A stretch of 64,000 bases of DNA, taken from Sphaerothrix epifaneia. GTDB lineage: Bacteria; Cyanobacteriota; Cyanobacteriia; Phormidesmidales; Phormidesmidaceae. The notes below the pieces were generated by a model. The model had not been told where the DNA came from. It made no database searches and worked only from the letters and a program-made list of their open reading frames with translations. The stretch's first letter is position 1. The number at the start of each line of letters is the position of its first letter. The stretch spans positions 1 through 64,000 of the forward strand of contig NZ_JBHZOL010000105.1 in NCBI RefSeq assembly GCF_042788235.1. The letters run 5' to 3'. This document shows positions 18,793-27,105 of this stretch, one piece after another. Position numbers and translations under genes: made by a program.

Positions 18793-19578
18793 CTAAATTT
18801 CAACAATCACGGGAGCGTGATCGCTCGGCTTCTCTAGCTGGCGAGGTGAGACATCAATGACGCAGCTTTTAGCCCGCTCATACAAAGCCGCCGATAAATA
18901 ATGATGATCGATGCGCCAGCCCAAGTTACGGCGAAAAGAGGCCGCCCGATAATCCCACCAGCTATAGTGTCCGCCGTCTGGGGTAAATTTGCGAAACGCA
19001 TCTTGCAAGCCCAGGGTCAAAATCTGTTGCAGCGCTGCCCGCTCGGTTGGAGAAGCCATGATGTGGGTTTGCTTATGGGTAGGGTCATGAATGTCTCGAT
19101 CTTCTAAAGCAATATTGAAGTCGCCACAGACCAATAAAGCCGGATTTTCCGACAACAGGTCAGACAAATACTGTTTTAACAAACTGAGCCAGCGTAGCTT
19201 GTACTCATATTTTTCGCTGCCAACCGAAGCGCCATTGGGCACATACAAATTGACAATACAGACCCCCTGAAACAAGCCCATAATCACCCGCTTTTGCTCG
19301 TCTAGATCACCCACCTGATCAGGATCAATGACGGCGGCAAAGCCCCGGCTGACGTGATCTAAGGGCGCACGGCTTAAAATCGCGACGCCGTTGTAGGCTT
19401 TTTGCCCATAAACGTAGGCGTGGTAGCCTAGCGGTTCAAAAGCAGCCACCGGAAAACCTTCATCCACCACTTTTGTCTCTTGTAAACACAGCACGTCTAC
19501 AGGTTGGTGCTGTAACCAATGGGTGACCTGTTGAAGCCGAGTCCGAATTGAATTGACATTCCAAGTCGCGATTTTCAT
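18793..19578 (-). CDS. xthA: Exodeoxyribonuclease III
   Basis: This is a Mg-dependent AP endonuclease and 3'-5' exonuclease for base-excision repair. Family motifs are present in order: MKIATWNVNSIRTRL at the N-terminus, LCLQETK (metal-binding Glu), NLYVPNG, LVCGDFNIA (catalytic Asp and Asn), RIDHHYLS, and the C-terminal SDHAPV with the catalytic His. The length of 261 residues is normal. ATG 19578 puts the conserved MKIATWN at the start; a TTG nine bases upstream is possible. It is convergent with the receiver-kinase gene. Confidence 0.93.
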   Translation of the reverse strand: MKIATWNVNSIRTRLQQVTHWLQHQPVDVLCLQETKVVDEGFPVAAFEPLGYHAYVYGQKAYNGVAILSRAPLDHVSRGFAAVIDPDQVGDLDEQKRVIMGLFQGVCIVNLYVPNGASVGSEKYEYKLRWLSLLKQYLSDLLSENPALLVCGDFNIALEDRDIHDPTHKQTHIMASPTERAALQQILTLGLQDAFRKFTPDGGHYSWWDYRAASFRRNLGWRIDHHYLSAALYERAKSCVIDVSPRQLEKPSDHAPVIVEI

Positions 19579-19663
19579 GCGGCGCAAAGACGGTAAGCAA
19601 GCGCTTTTCAGCTTACAGCAGTTGAGGCGAGAAACGCTAAGCTAAGCAAAGGAGATTTAGCAG

Positions 19664-19766
19664 TGATTGCTAAAGGTAGAAGCTCAAGCAGAAGGCAAAA
19701 TGAAGGCTTTTTGGTTAAAGGCTTTCAGCGATTGAAGCGTCTTAACCCCAGCGGCGACAGCTATAG
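19664..19766 (-). repeat. Intergenic repeat, copy D (inverted)
   Basis: Read on the minus strand this copy opens CTATAGCTGTCGCCGC, then GGGGTTAAGACGCTTCAA, CGCTGAAAGCC, a CCTTCTGCTTG block, and ends CTTTAGCAATCA. It lies between xthA and the small gene at 19863. Confidence 0.7.
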
Positions 19767-19862
19767 AGATAGAGGCGATAGGCTCAAAGGCCATTTCGTC
19801 GCTGCTAGTGGGTGCTAGAAGCAGGATTGTGGATCGCATAGGTAAGTTGCAGAGAACGGGTT

Positions 19863-20135
19863 ATGAATCAGCCATTAGAAGGGGATGCCCTGGTTAAAGA
19901 GGTTTGTCGTCGGATTCGCGTAGCCAGAAGTTACTGGGATGCCCATAATAATCGGGCTTGCCGCCAGGAACGGCAGAAGGCTTTAGACCTTTACCATCAG
20001 CTTACCCAACCGCAAAAAGAGCAAATTCCGCAGGTTTTGCGGGTATGGCTACGCTACCGGAGCGAAAAGTATTTTGGCGAGCATCATACGGCTCCCGGCA
20101 AAACGACTAAAAAATCTAAGCGCAAGCAGCGATAA
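19863..20135 (+). CDS. Small conserved-type protein of unknown function
   Basis: This is a 90-residue basic, soluble, mostly helical protein. The first 70 residues are rich in Arg, Tyr and Trp. The last 15 are a Lys/Arg-rich tail (TTKKSKRKQR), which suggests nucleic-acid or ribosome contact, as inference only. Its 3' end overlaps the convergent gene at 20116 by 20 bases. I do not recognise a family. Confidence 0.6.
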   Translation: MNQPLEGDALVKEVCRRIRVARSYWDAHNNRACRQERQKALDLYHQLTQPQKEQIPQVLRVWLRYRSEKYFGEHHTAPGKTTKKSKRKQR

Positions 20136-20364
20136 ATTCTTCCTGAGGCAGTTTTGCCACCGCCAGCCGCTGAATCACCCCAGCCGCGATCGCATCTTGT
20201 AAAAGCGCTAGTAGTTTAGTTTCGCGATCGCTTAACGGGCGATCGCGGGTCAATCGCACGATTGCTTGCTCGGCTCCGGGCGATAGCTCCCCCCAGCTCA
20301 GTGCATGGCGTACCAGCAGTTCTAACGATGCGTTGGCACAGGTGACATCAGCTATATCCCACAT
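20116..20364 (-). CDS. Small protein of unknown function
   Basis: This is an 82-residue acidic, helical protein with few charged clusters. It contains LSPGAEQAIVRLTRDRPLSDRETKLLALLQDAI, split by a DRPLSDRE turn. It has no signal or membrane segment. ATG 20364 is the only good start. Its 3' end overlaps the convergent 19863 gene by 20 bases. It looks like a conserved cyanobacterial hypothetical, but I cannot name a family. Confidence 0.6.
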   Translation of the reverse strand: MWDIADVTCANASLELLVRHALSWGELSPGAEQAIVRLTRDRPLSDRETKLLALLQDAIAAGVIQRLAVAKLPQEEFIAACA

Positions 20365-20693
20365 AAACCCTGATCCTTTGTGTAAGAAGGCGGCGCAGAC
20401 CGCTCCCTTTGAGCTAAAAAAAGCTTCACGCTACTGAGCGTCTATTCCGTAGAAGGATGTTCACTTTTATAGCTGGCACAATCTCCGTAAAAGCTCGTAG
20501 CTCAGCATCGCGCCCCTAGCAATAGACACGGTTGACCACTCGGCTTCTGTTTGGCGATTGCGATCGCTGTTGCCATAAACCTTAAAATGCACCAATTGCT
20601 GACAGCCGCTAACAGCAAAACCTTCCTTCTGACCTCTGTCCTCACCCTTCTGCCTTTAGCTAAACTTCTGCCACGGCGGTTACCTCCTATCTA
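20365..20693. other. Intergenic region with repeat copy E
   Basis: About 330 bases. The left part is the upstream region of the small gene ending at 20364. The right part is repeat copy E, running almost up to the stop of the DUF3685 gene. An 88-codon frame here is only a translation of the repeat. Confidence 0.5.
20560..20666 (+). repeat. Intergenic repeat, copy E
   Basis: This is a full-length copy. It opens GCGATCGCTGTTGCC, contains TTGCTGACAGCCGCTAACAG, a block of CCTTCTGACC/CTCTGTCC elements, and ends CTTCTGCCTTTAGCTAAAC. Confidence 0.75.
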
Positions 20694-22472
20694 TCATTTA
20701 TCGCTGGTTCCTCGCTGGCGCTTAAAGCGGCTGTCCTGCCACGCATTGCCAATTCCCTGCAAAATGCCCCGTCCTACTAGCCCAATGCCCCGTCCTACGA
20801 CTTCGGTTAAAACATAAACCAAACCATTGCCCACCAGCGAAACAACCGCTCGAAACCGAGGCGCGATCGCGTCTCTGGCTTCAATGGCTAGCGTTACTGC
20901 ATAGCGCACCCCCGATAGCTGGTTGAGTTCTTCGCTACGCGGGGCGTAAATGGTCGTGGTCTGGATGCCTCGTTCAGTCAGCACCAGCAAAACATACTGG
21001 CTTTCAAAGATGGCTTTAGGTTCACTAACGTAGCTATTCCAGCGGTAACGCCAAGCCAGTTCATTGCGAAAACGGGTCATTTCACGGGTTGACAGCAAGC
21101 GGGGGTGGTAAAGATTTTTCTTGAGCGTTTCGACGTCGGCAAAGCGGTTGAGCAAGGGCTGTACAACGCTGTTAGCCACCTGCAAAACGCAGTTTTCGAG
21201 TAGCTGCTGGCTGCGGGTTAGCGCCTGGTAAGAAGCTGCTGGATAAAGCGTTCCTTCTACGAGCAGCGGTGACTGAAACAATAAATGGTCTAAGAAGGCG
21301 GGCACGAGCGGAATTCGATCTAAAATTTCGGCCTGTACGGTGACTTTTTCTTCTAAAAGCTGAGGCACGACCCCTTGCTCAGTGCCAGCTATTTGCAGGG
21401 TGTAATATTTACCAAAAAAATCCGTCACGGCTGCGGCCCACCAGTCGGCTAGTAGCTGCGATCGCCGCTCGACGAGCTGCCCTGGCTGGAGTTGAGAATA
21501 GCGAACGTCCTCTAACAAAGTTTCTAGCTGGCGCAAGACGATGTAGAGCAATTCGCGCCTTTTTTCGGGTCGCAAAATGTCAATTTCTAACGGGGTGCTA
21601 GACCTGTTCACCAGCGAGGTTTGTAGTTTGCGAAAAACAGACTCAAAGATAAAGCTGCTAATATCATCCCCGCTGGTAGCGACGATGCCTTCAGGGCGCG
21701 TGACGGGTGCGATCGCCGTTGCTGAGGGCGTGGGCGCGATCGCCGTTGCCGCCGGGGCAGACACTTCTGGGGCAAACGGGGGGGCGGCCTCAGGGGATGA
21801 GGTAAAGCGCGGCGTTGCCAAAAGACGATTAATGAGCCATTTAGCCGCTCGCAATTCGCGGTAACGACCTGCCATCACCGCCCGATACAGGGGAGAGGTA
21901 GCCGCTTGATGCTGGGCGATCGCATCTGTCATGGCAGCCTCAATTTGCCGCAGATGTGACAGCCGCAGGCTAATGCGCACAGCAGTTAATGGCCCCGGAA
22001 TGGGGGCTAGGTCGGGGGCGGCGGGGTTGTCGGCAGCAGGGGTAGCCAAATTTTGCCCCAGCGCCGTTTGCCGCACTAGCCGCACCAGTTGCTGTACGGG
22101 CAGACCCCGCAGGCCATATTCGCTAGCGCCTGCCTGCAAAGCAGCCTCGCGCAAAATTGGTTCGCTATGGGCGCTCAGCACTAAAATCGGCAGGTGCGGA
22201 AATTGCGATCGCAGTGTTTGACACAGCCGTAACCCAGCTACCTGCGTGGGCGAATGGTGTCCTAACCCTAAATCCAGAATCACCAGGTCAACATCGGTTG
22301 GCAGCGCTGATGGCTCTACCGCTGTAGCCCCCAACCTTTGCAGCGCTTCTTCGGCGGTACTGACCTCAGCCATCACCTCAAAATCAGGGAAGTGCTCTAG
22401 CCAAATGCGCAACCCCAGACGAAAAACCGGGTCATCATCAATTAGCATGAGCTGCAGCGGGCGATCGCTCAT
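20694..22472 (-). CDS. Receiver domain fused to DUF3685
   Basis: This is a cyanobacterial response-regulator-like protein of 592 residues. The receiver domain (1-130) has IDDDP at 11-15 and phosphoacceptor Asp67 in VILDLGLG. An Ala/Pro-rich linker (about 225-265) leads to a long C-terminal domain of the DUF3685 type, with conserved segments such as YYTLQIAGTE and LAWRYRWNSYVSEPKAIFE, ending in a hydrophobic glycine-rich stretch. DUF3685 has no established activity, though its hydrophobic end suggests membrane contact. The start is 6 bases after the stop of the upstream repeat protein, so the two form an operon. Confidence 0.8.
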   Translation of the reverse strand: MSDRPLQLMLIDDDPVFRLGLRIWLEHFPDFEVMAEVSTAEEALQRLGATAVEPSALPTDVDLVILDLGLGHHSPTQVAGLRLCQTLRSQFPHLPILVLSAHSEPILREAALQAGASEYGLRGLPVQQLVRLVRQTALGQNLATPAADNPAAPDLAPIPGPLTAVRISLRLSHLRQIEAAMTDAIAQHQAATSPLYRAVMAGRYRELRAAKWLINRLLATPRFTSSPEAAPPFAPEVSAPAATAIAPTPSATAIAPVTRPEGIVATSGDDISSFIFESVFRKLQTSLVNRSSTPLEIDILRPEKRRELLYIVLRQLETLLEDVRYSQLQPGQLVERRSQLLADWWAAAVTDFFGKYYTLQIAGTEQGVVPQLLEEKVTVQAEILDRIPLVPAFLDHLLFQSPLLVEGTLYPAASYQALTRSQQLLENCVLQVANSVVQPLLNRFADVETLKKNLYHPRLLSTREMTRFRNELAWRYRWNSYVSEPKAIFESQYVLLVLTERGIQTTTIYAPRSEELNQLSGVRYAVTLAIEARDAIAPRFRAVVSLVGNGLVYVLTEVVGRGIGLVGRGILQGIGNAWQDSRFKRQRGTSDK

Positions 22473-22478
22473 GCCGTC

Positions 22479-24281
22479 TTACCAGTCAGACGATTCTTCA
22501 TCAGCAGCAGGTTCCTCCCAACTCTCTTCTGGTTCAGCCGCTTGTTCGAGCGACCATAAATAGTCTCGCTCTGCGCTCCAGTTGGCGATCGCACTGCGGG
22601 CTTCCCCATAAAGGGCGCGACCTGGCCCAATTTGGGCGGCTCGGTTAATAGCCGCTGTCAGGCTCCCCTGATAGGCCAATTCTCTGGCTGCCGCCAGGAT
22701 AGGACGATCTTCAGCAATTTGAATCTGGGCTGTCCATTCTTGAACAGCCGTTTGAGCTTGATCATACAAAGCCCGATCTGGCTGAATTCGCTGAGCAGCA
22801 GCGATCGCTTCTTTCAGCTTACCGTCTGCAGCCAGGGTGTTGGCTTCTTTCAAAATCGGCTGATCCTGAATCACCTGAATTTGGCTTGTCCAGCTGGCAA
22901 TGCGGGTTTGGGCTTCAATGCGCAAGGCTCGACCCAGCGCGACTTTTTGCGCTTCGGCGATCGCCGCTTGATAGGCGGCTACCGTACCTGTACGAGCCAA
23001 CTGGGTCGCTCGTTGCAGGTAGGGTCGATCTTCAATCTGCTCGATTTGTTTTTGCCAGTGAGCCACCAAGGTTTGCGCCTGCTGGCGGCGAGGCCGCTCT
23101 GGGTTAATTCGCTGCGCCTGCTGTGTTGCATATTGATAAGTGGGCAGTTGTCCTAGATTGGCAACCCAGGTAGCCGTTTGTAGTTGCAAAACATCTTGGA
23201 ATTCTTGCTGCCAGGTTTCTAGCTGAGCTTGCGCATCTTCATAAAAAGGGCTGCTCGGTTGAATCTGCTGTACGGCAGAAATCGCTTCCATCAGGTTAAA
23301 CAAATCGCCTATCTGCGGTTCCCACGCCGTCAAGCTGCTGACGAGCTTTTGCGCCTGGGCAAACTGAATTAGATCTTGAGCTTCCGGCACCAGAGTTGGG
23401 TCGGCAGGCACCTGCTGCACCGCTTCAATGGCGGCCTCTAAATTGCCTAGCTCCCACTGCCGAAAGCTATACATCAGCAGCGATTCGCTCCAGCTATCGA
23501 CATCTGCTTTGGCGGCTTTCCAGGCTTGGCTTTGTAAATTGACCGTTTGCGCCAGGGCGATCGCTTCGCCCAATTGGTCTATCTCTCCGGTTTTTGCTAG
23601 CTGACGCGCTTGCTCTAGCTGTTGCCAGCCTTGAGACTCTAGCTCAATTTGACTTTTAAGCGCCTGGAACTGGTGGCGAACCCAGTAGTCGGTGTAGAGG
23701 CTTTTGAGATCTTGTAGCTTTTCGTTAGCCCGCTCCCAATTTTTGTTGGTGATGGCAGATTGTACGGTCTGGGTAACGGCTTGCCCGGTTTCCCACTCGC
23801 GCTGCCAAACCGTCATGGTTGACTGGGCGTCTTTATAGTTTTCAGCTTGCTCAGGAATTTTGCTGGCCAATGCTAACGCCGCTTCTAGCTCCCCCTGATT
23901 TACCCGCCGCCGAGCCACCGTCATTAAATCGGTAGACCACTGCTTGAGCAAAGGAGCCGCTTCTGTATGCAGCGGATGACGCTCACCCCAAGGCGCAACT
24001 AGCTCTATCGCTGCTACGAGATGATCGGGCGCTTTAGAAGCCGCCGCTGTTTTGGCGCAGTACAGGCGATCGCTATCGGCACTCAGGCGGGAAATTTCCT
24101 CGCAGTTGGGCAAGGGCGGAATGCGGGTGAGCAACGCGATCGCCCACAACCCTACCGCACTAGAACCCACTAGCAAAAACAGCCATAGCATCGGCCAAGC
24201 CAGGTTAGCCGGAGGCCAGCGACGGCGCAGAGGTTTTAGGGCCGTCGGAAACGAAGCAGAGTCAGCAGAGGGAGATGTCAT
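22479..24281 (-). CDS. Membrane-anchored helical repeat protein
   Basis: This is a 600-residue protein with one N-terminal transmembrane helix (about 28-52, MLWLFLLVGSSAVGLWAIAL) followed by helical repeats that look like TPR relatives. A unit of about 55-60 residues recurs toward the C-terminus. Each unit has A-x-x-L-A-x2-G, A-I-A-x-A-Q-x-(I/V), RAL-(Y/R)-x-(E/Q)-A-x2, then W-x2-QI-x-x-x-(E/Q)-D-(R/Q)-P. The end is acidic (EEPAADEESSDW). Such proteins are sometimes labelled chromosome segregation ATPase, but I see no ATP-binding motif. A scaffold role with the adjacent REC-DUF3685 protein is inferred from the 6-base spacing. Confidence 0.7.
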   Translation of the reverse strand: MTSPSADSASFPTALKPLRRRWPPANLAWPMLWLFLLVGSSAVGLWAIALLTRIPPLPNCEEISRLSADSDRLYCAKTAAASKAPDHLVAAIELVAPWGERHPLHTEAAPLLKQWSTDLMTVARRRVNQGELEAALALASKIPEQAENYKDAQSTMTVWQREWETGQAVTQTVQSAITNKNWERANEKLQDLKSLYTDYWVRHQFQALKSQIELESQGWQQLEQARQLAKTGEIDQLGEAIALAQTVNLQSQAWKAAKADVDSWSESLLMYSFRQWELGNLEAAIEAVQQVPADPTLVPEAQDLIQFAQAQKLVSSLTAWEPQIGDLFNLMEAISAVQQIQPSSPFYEDAQAQLETWQQEFQDVLQLQTATWVANLGQLPTYQYATQQAQRINPERPRRQQAQTLVAHWQKQIEQIEDRPYLQRATQLARTGTVAAYQAAIAEAQKVALGRALRIEAQTRIASWTSQIQVIQDQPILKEANTLAADGKLKEAIAAAQRIQPDRALYDQAQTAVQEWTAQIQIAEDRPILAAARELAYQGSLTAAINRAAQIGPGRALYGEARSAIANWSAERDYLWSLEQAAEPEESWEEPAADEESSDW

Positions 24282-24596
24282 GGCAGCAAACGGCCTTGTG
24301 TGCCTAAAGTTGCTGCCATTGTAGGCGCAATTTCGTAAGTTTTGGTTCGTTTTTTGGCGGAAACGTCACAAGATCTTAAAGCATTTTGCTCAACCCATTA
24401 GGGAAGCCGTCTTGGCGGTCATCTGCGGCTGGCGGGTCGGCTGGCTCGTGAGCTGGATGCAGCCGCTCTTAGCCGCTTGTGCATAGCCCCTAGATTTGAC
24501 TTTAGGCGGGCAAACCAGCGCATAAATCGGTCTTTGGCTCGATATATCTGCGATCGCTTTTTGCCTCAATAGGCTTATCGACCTGTTTTTGCCGCC
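24282..24596. other. Divergent intergenic region
   Basis: About 315 bases between two divergent units. The middle part (about 24400-24490) is GC-rich with CGGCTGGCGGG and GGCTGGCTCG motifs. I see no gene, repeat copy or clear hairpin terminator. Confidence 0.4.
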
Positions 24597-25286
24597 ATGC
24601 GCATTTTATTAGTTGAGGATGACGAAAGAATTGCTGATGCCCTTGCCGAAGAACTCAACGACCAGCACTATGTGGTTGAAGTCGCTTACGACGGCGAATC
24701 CGGTTGGGACTTAGCCGCTGCTTTTGAGTTTGACTTGATTTTGCTAGATGTGATGCTGCCTAAAGTCGATGGCATTACGCTTTGTCAAAAGCTCCGCGCT
24801 CAGGGCAAGGCTACGCCAATTTTAATGCTGACAGCTAGAGACACCGTCAGCGATCGCGTCATTGGCTTAGACGCGGGGGCAGATGACTATTTGGTGAAGC
24901 CCTTTGATTTACAAGAACTTTCGGCTCGCATTCGGGCTTTGGTACGACGCGGAGGAGCCACGTTACCCCCTATCCTTGCCTGGGGAGCGTTACGTCTCGA
25001 TCCCAGCACCTACGAAGTTTTTTATCAAGATCAGCCAGTATCTCTTAGCCCTAAAGAGTACAGCCTTTTAGAGCTATTTTTGCGGCACCAGCGGCGGGTC
25101 TTTAGCCGTGCCCAGATTGTAGAGCAGTTGTGGTCGTTTGAAGTGATGCCAGAAGAAGCCACTGTCAAAGCCCATATCCGAGGGCTGCGGCAAAAGCTTA
25201 AAGCAGCCGGGGCACCAGGTGATTTGATTGAGACGGTTTATGGCTTGGGGTATCGGTTGAAAGAAATAAACGGTGAAACTGAGTAA
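24597..25286 (+). CDS. OmpR-family response regulator, RppA-like
   Basis: This is a DNA-binding response regulator of 229 residues. The receiver (1-118) has LLVEDDE, phosphoacceptor Asp51 in LLDVMLP, LTARD and LVKPFD. The winged-helix domain (about 128-225) has LSPKEYSLLELFLRH and VKAHIRGLRQKL, the recognition-helix region of OmpR/PhoB regulators. It lies 17 bases before a histidine kinase. The pair resembles cyanobacterial RppA/RppB (NrsR/NrsS), linked in other species to redox or nickel sensing, but the assignment is by general resemblance only. Confidence 0.85.
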   Translation: MRILLVEDDERIADALAEELNDQHYVVEVAYDGESGWDLAAAFEFDLILLDVMLPKVDGITLCQKLRAQGKATPILMLTARDTVSDRVIGLDAGADDYLVKPFDLQELSARIRALVRRGGATLPPILAWGALRLDPSTYEVFYQDQPVSLSPKEYSLLELFLRHQRRVFSRAQIVEQLWSFEVMPEEATVKAHIRGLRQKLKAAGAPGDLIETVYGLGYRLKEINGETE

Positions 25287-25303
25287 ACCAGTAGGGCAGC
25301 ACT

Positions 25304-26626
25304 ATGTTTGAAGGGCTACGCTGGCGGCTGCTGACAGCCCAGCTTTTGGTAATGGCTTCGATTTTAGCCAGTTTTAGCCTGGGAGCCTATTTGTTTTTTA
25401 GCCGCAATCTCTATCAGCAGCTAGACAAAAAGCTGCAAACGCTGGCGCAGGCAGCATCACCTTCGTACGCAGCGGTAGCAGCAGGCGGTGAAGAATATTT
25501 AACGCGGGTGAATGAAGTTCCCTGGCGCGATATTTTTAACCGCGACAGCCAGAGTTTGGAGTGGTTTGATGCCGCTGGTAATCGGCTAGCTTACTATGGC
25601 ACTCTCCGTCTACAGCCGGGATTTGTCATTGGGCCACAGACGCTACAAACTCAGCCAAGAAGCGCTCAAACTGACGCTAGCCCAGAATCGGTGCGAACGT
25701 TTACCGTTTCGGTCTTTGAAGACAAAACTACGCTGGCGATCGCGCCTGATCGCGAACCCGTTTTACAAGGCTACCTTCGAGCTAGCCAGTCTCTCCAGGA
25801 TATTCAATCGGCGCAGCGGCAGCTTTTACTCGGCTTGGGGACAGGGGGCACCTTGGCGTTAGGGCTAATTGGCATCGGCGGGCTTTGGTTAACTCAGCGA
25901 TCGCTCAAACCCGTAGAGCAAAGCTTTAATCAGCTCAAGCAGTTTACGGCAGATGCTTCTCACGAGCTACGCGGCCCCCTGACCGCGATTAAAACTTCGA
26001 TTGATGTTATTCAAAACCACCCGGAGCGCATTCATCCTAAAGATGCCAAAAAGCTGGCCGCGATCGCCAGCGCCACTAGCCAGATGCAGCATCTCACAGA
26101 AGACTTACTACTGCTTGCCCGCATGGAAGCGCCTTCTACGGCTGGGCTGCTACAGCCAGAACAGTTTTGCCTCCAGTTGCTTTTGCAAAACGTGGTTGAA
26201 CTGCTAGAGTCTTCGGCGCAGGTTAAAGCCATTCAGCTAGGGCTAGAGGCACCGCAGCCAGTTAGTATTTTGGGCGATCGCCGCCAGATTTCGCGTCTGT
26301 ATGCCAACCTGATTGAAAATGCCATTCGCTATACGCCAGCCGGGGGGAAAGTGCAGGTCAGCCTGAGCAAACGGTTACGCTTTGCCGTGGTGCAGGTAAC
26401 CGATAGCGGCATTGGCATTGACCCGGCTGATGTGCCCCATGTGTTTGACCGTTTTTGGCGAGCCGACAAAGCCCGCTCTCGCAAAATAGGGGGCAGTGGA
26501 TTGGGTTTGGCGATTTGTCAGGCGATCGCCAAGCAACATGGCGGCAAAATTAAGGTTCGCAGTCGTTTGGGGGTTGGTAGCTGTTTTCAAGTCAGGCTAC
26601 CGCTGGCCACCCTGACAAAAAAATAA
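25304..26626 (+). CDS. Membrane sensor histidine kinase, RppB-like
   Basis: This is the 440-residue cognate kinase of the preceding regulator. Transmembrane helices at about 10-32 and 173-196 flank an extracytoplasmic sensor of about 140 residues. A HisKA domain follows (ADASHELRGPLTAIK, His about 220). The HATPase has NLIENAIRYTPAGG, DSGIGID and GSGLGLAICQAIAKQHGG. Little space is left for a HAMP linker. It may share the stimulus of RppB-type kinases, though nothing in the sensor identifies the ligand. A strong hairpin terminator lies about 85 bases after the stop, within the Yfr1-like RNA. Confidence 0.86.
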   Translation: MFEGLRWRLLTAQLLVMASILASFSLGAYLFFSRNLYQQLDKKLQTLAQAASPSYAAVAAGGEEYLTRVNEVPWRDIFNRDSQSLEWFDAAGNRLAYYGTLRLQPGFVIGPQTLQTQPRSAQTDASPESVRTFTVSVFEDKTTLAIAPDREPVLQGYLRASQSLQDIQSAQRQLLLGLGTGGTLALGLIGIGGLWLTQRSLKPVEQSFNQLKQFTADASHELRGPLTAIKTSIDVIQNHPERIHPKDAKKLAAIASATSQMQHLTEDLLLLARMEAPSTAGLLQPEQFCLQLLLQNVVELLESSAQVKAIQLGLEAPQPVSILGDRRQISRLYANLIENAIRYTPAGGKVQVSLSKRLRFAVVQVTDSGIGIDPADVPHVFDRFWRADKARSRKIGGSGLGLAICQAIAKQHGGKIKVRSRLGVGSCFQVRLPLATLTKK

Positions 26627-26659
26627 GCGCCTTACCTAGTTTTTTACATTTCCACCTTA

Positions 26660-26745
26660 GGTTAGTAACTGTAGCAACTGCTTCTACACTAAATCACTTC
26701 TCACACATGCCTTCGGGTTAGCAGCCGCTACCCGAAGGATTTTTT
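26660..26745 (+). ncRNA. Yfr1-like small RNA
   Basis: The layout matches the cyanobacterial sRNA Yfr1. A 5' imperfect stem-loop (TTAG and TGTAG at 26662-26674 pair with CTACA and CTAA at 26684-26692) is followed by a single-stranded stretch with ACTTCTCACAC (26696-26706). The known Yfr1 core is ACUCCUCACAC, one base different. A strong terminator hairpin follows (CCTTCGGGT/ACCCGAAGG, then TTTTTT). In other cyanobacteria Yfr1 pairs with outer-membrane protein mRNAs. The 5' end is estimated and no firm promoter is seen. The alternative is simply the terminator of the kinase operon with a chance motif match. Confidence 0.6.
26710..26745 (+). terminator. Rho-independent terminator (Yfr1-like RNA / kinase operon)
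   Basis: A perfect 9-bp stem CCTTCGGGT/ACCCGAAGG (26710-26718 with 26730-26738) is followed by A then six T. Confidence 0.88.
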
Positions 26746-26803
26746 GGCAAAATGGGAAGCTTTAATGTGAAAAGGGTCTACACCAGAGAAAAATATAAGA
26801 TCT

Positions 26804-26905
26804 ATGGATAAGAAAACATTAGGCTGGTGGATTGTCTCAATCATTGACATCATATTGCTGTGCAGTGCCCCGCTGATGCTAGAAGTCTTTTCTCACCTGC
26901 CATAA
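26804..26905 (+). CDS. 33-residue single-helix membrane peptide
   Basis: A short frame starts at ATG 26804 (MDKKTLGWW) and ends at TAA 26903-26905. After a charged KK N-terminus it forms one hydrophobic helix (GWWIVSIIDIILLCSAPLML) and a short polar end, the shape of small cyanobacterial membrane proteins. Upstream there is only a weak purine-rich stretch (CCAGAGAAA). It sits between two strong terminators in the same direction, so it probably has its own transcript. It does not match PetN, PetM, PsaM or PsbM/X as I know them. Confidence 0.5.
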   Translation: MDKKTLGWWIVSIIDIILLCSAPLMLEVFSHLP

Positions 26906-26927
26906 ATACCCCTTTAAAACCCAAATC

Positions 26928-26962
26928 AAAGCGCTGTACAGTTCTCTGTACAGCGCTTTTTT
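26928..26962 (+). terminator. Rho-independent terminator of the small membrane-peptide gene
   Basis: A perfect 14-bp stem, AAAGCGCTGTACAG (26928-26941) with CTGTACAGCGCTTT (26946-26959), encloses a TTCT loop and is followed by T. It starts 22 bases after the small gene's stop. Repeat copy F begins in its T tail. Confidence 0.92.
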
Positions 26963-27069
26963 ATAGCTGTAGCCACAAAAGTTAAACCCCTTCAAGGGCT
27001 AAAAGTCGCTGGCAGAAAGCTTTTTGTTCTGCCCTCTGCCTTTAGCCTTCTCCCTTTAGCGATAGCTGT
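26961..27069 (+). repeat. Intergenic repeat, copy F
   Basis: This is a full-length copy. It opens TTATAGCTGTAGCC, has a hairpin CCCTT/AAGGG, GTCGCTGGCAGAAAGC, a TTCTGCCCTCTGCC block, and ends CCTTTAGCGATAGCTGTG. It begins inside the T tail of the preceding terminator. Confidence 0.8.
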
Positions 27070-27105
27070 GGCTATGTGCTGTCGCAGCGATCGCCCGCTT
27101 AGGAG

